64,000 nucleotides of DNA from Cyclospora cayetanensis. Lineage: Eukaryota > Apicomplexa > Conoidasida > Eucoccidiorida > Eimeriidae. The position numbers and the translations under genes are program-made. The notes below the pieces were generated by a model that saw nothing but the letters and a program-made list of their open reading frames with translations, searched no databases and had not been told where the DNA came from. Each line of letters starts with the position of its first letter. Positions within the stretch are counted from its first letter, which is position 1. Positions 60,975 to 64,000 of the stretch are shown piece after piece. The stretch covers positions 248,001-312,000 of the forward strand of contig NW_020312092.1 of the NCBI RefSeq assembly GCF_002999335.1. Direction: 5' to 3'.

Positions 60975-61861
60975 TGCTGCTCTCTTCCAGAGCTTGGCTT
61001 GAGGGGGAGGGAGAGAACCCCCATGCAGCAACAAGGCCTTACCGCACGGGGGTTTGTCTCGTAGTGGAGGAGTCTTGCCCCCGCGCACCGACGTGGAGAG
61101 GGAGAGGGAGGCCTTTCCTGAGGCAGCAGTTCGAGATTTCGAGGGAGGGAGGCCTTTCCTGAGGCAGCAGTTCGAGATTTCGAGAGTCGGAGAGTGCGTG
61201 ATTGCGAGACTTCTTGAGCTGGGGTAGATTTGTTGGGCCATGCGTACCGGGGGAGCAGAATCGGTGCCCGAGCTGAGGCTGCAGACTCTTCCGCTTCTTG
61301 AAATACGAGACACACATACCCACGCACAATAAATTACGGAAAACGGCGGCAGGATAGTGAAGGAGGGAAAGAGGTGGGTGAGGGGGGAGGGAGGGCAGGG
61401 GGGCCCCTAGGGGGGGCCCCCATACTACGCGAAGTCGTATGGGCTGCCCCCCAAATCCCGGCCAGAGGGGCTTGCTACTGATTGCTGTGACGCTTCCCCA
61501 AAATAAAAAGTGCGATCCGGCTGTCGCTATTGGTACTGGTGCAGCCTTCTGGATGAGGCTGCTGCTGCTGCAGATGCAAGGCTCCCTGGCTCTGTTCGGT
61601 GAAGGGACGCACTCTGCGCGCTGCTGCAGCCACGGCGCTGCCACTGCGGATCGCGTTCCTTATAAGCTGCTGCCGTCGCATACTACGGAGGAGCCTCCGC
61701 GTTAGTGGCTGCGGGAGCAACGGCCTCGGCAGCGGCTAAGCTGCCGCCTTGCCGTCCCCCGCAGCAAACCCTCGTGTCTGCTAACGCCTTCCCTTTGCGT
61801 GGCTGTGGCACTTTCGCGCGGCTTTTCTTCCCCGCTAAGCACCAAACGCTGAGCTTCAAAG
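60975..61861. promoter_or_regulatory. divergent intergenic region between SWAP and RPB7
   Basis: The 887 bp separating the start codons of two divergently transcribed genes must hold both promoters. At 61106-61184 a segment containing GGCCTTTCCTGAGGCAGCAG and TTCGAGATTTCGAG is tandemly duplicated with a 41-bp period. At 61,375-61,430 there is a G-rich tract with palindromic GGGGCCCCTAGG-type sequence. No specific factor site is identified. Confidence 0.55.
61106..61184. repeat. 41-bp tandem duplication
   Basis: Two nearly identical units, each GAGGCCTTTCCTGAGGCAGC followed by AGTTCGAGATTTCGAG, begin 41 bp apart upstream of the SWAP start codon. A further partial echo, TTCGAGAGTCGG, follows. 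The unit adds in-frame codons only to an unlikely upstream extension of SWAP, so it is treated as non-coding. Confidence 0.85.
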
Positions 61862-63171
61862 ATGTTTTTCGTCATCGAACGGTGGGAGTCCGTTGCCTTG
61901 CGGCCTGCGCAACTAGGACCCCAGTATCTCGCCAGCGTGGAGGCACTCTTACGTCAGCAGGTCGAGGGCAAGTGCCTTCAGAGCGTTGGGTACGCTGAGG
62001 AATCATCGTAGCTTTAGGGGGCCCCGCGATGTGCCCCTCTGTGTAGAAAACTGGCCCGCAGCGGGTTTCCCCAGGGGGCCCTCAAAAGCGTCGCGGTCTG
62101 CATCCTCTGCCTCCTTCCGTTGCTACATTGCCGCGTGATCGCGCCTTCTTTCTCTCGCGAGGCGAGCACTTCCGTAAGCTGCAAAGCGGAGCCTGTTCTG
62201 AGATTTGTTTCCTTAGCTGTGTTTGTCGGGTGGCTCAGATACGTGGTCTGCGTCATCCGGGTGCTCCAAAATTTACCTGGCAGAATCCAAGACTCCACTG
62301 GCCTCGTAGTCGTAGCTGCGAAGTATCAGGCCATTGTTTTCAAGCCTTTCAAGGAAGAGGTCAGGTGGTCATGAGGCGACACACGTCATAAGGCGATAGG
62401 GGCTGACCTCTCGCAGCCGTTCGCCTCCGGAAACAGCGCTCTGCTCTCACCTGGCCCCCCCCCCGAAACTATCGAAACATGCAAACAAAGACTGTTTCCA
62501 TGTGTCTAAGTGCGTTGCTGATGTATCAAAACCTCCGAAAAAACACAAACGGGCGACGACGGCTCTACGTGTGCGCTACCTGCAGGTCCTGGATGCGGTC
62601 ATTACCGACGTCAACAAATTAGGCCTGTTCGCGCAGTGTGGCCCTCTAAAGGTGTTTGTCTCGAGGGCTTCTCTGCCTGCGTCTTACACGTTCCAGGTAC
62701 ATGAGCTAAACTCTGAGAGCCTTAGAACACTAGATCCGAGTTCGAGCGATGTGTAGAACTTCGCTGTGTGCCGTGCGGAGCCAGTCGGCTGCTGCCCCTT
62801 TGCTTTCCTGCACTTCTCGGGGAGTCGTGCCTGCTTGGCTGCTAGATGAGCATATGCACGGCAGCAAGCAAAGTGGCAAGCAGAAGGCTGGGCCCCAGCA
62901 ACTACTACGGACCCGTGCTTCGAAATGCATATGAATTTCTAGATGCATGTATTCACGTGCGCCTTGCTCGCTGTGCAACGCTGATGCAATGCTGCAGGAG
63001 GATGACGCCATGCCAAGTTTCTCAGATGGTTCTCTTGCCCTCCGAACGGGGGGAGAGATTCGCTTGAAGCTTCTGGGTGTTCGATTCGAGGCCTCGCAGA
63101 TTTTCGCGGTTGCTACGACGAACGCAGATTACTTGGGTCCCTTAGAGCCCCGAGACGCGGTTGCCCCTTAG
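61862..63171 (+). CDS. RPB7: DNA-directed RNA polymerase II subunit RPB7
   Basis: Subunit of RNA polymerase II that with RPB4 forms the stalk, contacting nascent RNA and initiation factors. Four exons, 61862-61989, 62239-62359, 62586-62696 and 62998-63171, join in phases 2, 0 and 0 to 177 residues (human 172). The N-terminal RNP-like domain reads MFFVIERWESVALRPAQLG, then LLRQQVEGKCLQSVGY, VVCVIRVLQNLPGRIQ and VVAAKYQAIVFKPFKEE. The OB-fold half reads VLDAVITDVNKLGLFAQCGP, VFVSRASLPASYTF, GGEIRLKLLGVRFEASQIF and NADYLGPL near the end. These fit RPB7 better than the Pol III (RPC25) paralogue, notably the PFKGEVVDAVV, DDEIRLKIVG and DYLG counterparts. Divergent from SWAP. Confidence 0.95.
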
Positions 63172-63581
63172 CCTTAGCTTGGAGGAGGCCTTAAGCCGTA
63201 TGGACACCTCACAATCCAACACGAACGCTTGCCCCTCTCTAGATGGGAGAGCACCGTCGCCGACGGGGTGCGGCCTTGAGGATTTATCTTTTGCACCCCA
63301 AGGGACGTTCGAGGGGTTTCGCCCTGGTTGATCTGCCTCCTGTAGCGCTCAGTGTTTTCGCTGTGCTCTGGTTTGGCGGTCACTAAGATTTCTGTCTGCA
63401 GAGCGTAGACAGGGGTATTCGCTGTACGGTGGGGTTGTGTATACTGGACAAATCTCCAGACTTACAGTTGGCGCCCGCAGCAAGCCTCGTTTGAGGACCG
63501 GCGGCCCTTCACAATCTAGCCTTCTACCAGCTAGCTAATCCCTACCCTCATATTCATGATACCAGCTAAAGTTTGCCGGCA

Positions 63582-63723
63582 GCGGTGCCGGCTGCGCTAA
63601 TAGAGTCTGCGGTACAGGAGCTGCAGCAGCGCAGCGAAGAAACTTTGCAGCCCGCGGTGCTCGAGGCCCTCAACGCGCCTGAACGCACGGACACCCAAAG
63701 TTGGGAAATGGCCTCACTTCGAC
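63582..63723 (+). CDS. possible exon of a further gene
   Basis: After TTTGCCGGCAG an open, biased segment reads VPAALIESAVQELQQRSEE then TLQPAVLEALNAPERTDTQ, helix-like and coding in character, up to about GEMASLRHR-type sequence before a possible donor. No family is recognised and no start codon belongs to it, so it would be an internal exon of a gene continuing past the window or starting in 63,172-63,580. Confidence 0.25.
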
Positions 63724-64000
63724 ATAGAGTGGCGTGCACTCGAAGCAGAAACCATCACACAAAAGAGATAGCAGCAGGGAAAAGTGAAGAGGGGCTGCTG
63801 CTGTGCAGAGGTCCATATTCTGTGGGTGCCCGTAAACCCAGTGCGCTTCCAGAGAGGCCTGTGCGAAGGCTGGACCTGAGGATATACTCTCTTGATTTGT
63901 GTTCATACTCCTTGAACCGCGTATGCACTCCCAAGTGCATGTACAGCTCGCGAACGCGATCTTCTCCCTCTGCTTGGCCGTAGACTTCGAGCAGGGCCGC

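Noticed and set aside
60975..61313. Upstream in-frame extension of SWAP to an ATG at 61313
   Set aside because: It consists of the 41-bp duplication and low-complexity DNA with no resemblance to the family; the start at 60974 fits better.

Overview
The window is nuclear DNA of a coccidian apicomplexan, most probably Eimeria or a close relative (Eimeriidae). The grounds are intron-rich genes with GT-AG splice sites, an ApiAP2 transcription factor with an ACDC-type domain (a family typical of Apicomplexa), CAG-type runs coding poly-Ala/Gln/Ser, large microsatellites inside introns, and long non-coding stretches holding decayed Ty3/Gypsy retroelements. Coding exons had to be pieced together from splice signals, reading phase and family resemblance. 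Most long open frames here are shadows or microsatellite translations.

Layout. 0-5.4 kb: a doubtful small membrane-protein gene (-) and ribosomal protein eS1/RPS3A (-). 7.7-12 kb: a decayed Ty3/Gypsy element (-). 12.9-17.4 kb: an ApiAP2 factor with two AP2 domains (+). 19.2-23.9 kb: an ASCC2-like CUE protein (+). 24-26 kb: nothing recognised. 26.1-33.0 kb: a kelch protein of the KLHDC4 family (-). 33-40.6 kb: gene-poor, with a 131-bp tandem repeat and one signal-peptide exon (-). 40.65-42.78 kb: CacyBP/SIP-like protein (+). 43.5-44.2 kb: uS19/RPS15 (-). 46.8-51.4 kb: a second decayed Ty3/Gypsy element, colinear with the first (-). 51.5-52.3 kb: an intronless single-TM ORF (+). 53.3-55.7 kb: an LRRC23-like leucine-rich-repeat protein (+). 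56.4-61.0 kb: a suppressor-of-white-apricot (SWAP) splicing regulator (-). 61.9-63.2 kb: RNA polymerase II subunit RPB7 (+). A possible exon of a further gene lies near the right edge.

The genes are unrelated housekeeping and regulatory loci, not an operon. By family, their roles are translation (eS1, uS19), ribosome-associated quality control or DNA repair (ASCC2), transcription (RPB7, ApiAP2), splicing (SWAP), protein turnover (CacyBP) and the flagellar axoneme (LRRC23). SWAP and RPB7 are divergent across about 0.9 kb. LRRC23 and SWAP converge. The CAG-rich ends and CAG-poor centre recall the alternating feature-rich and feature-poor segments known for Eimeria tenella chromosomes. I saw no tRNA, rRNA or CRISPR.
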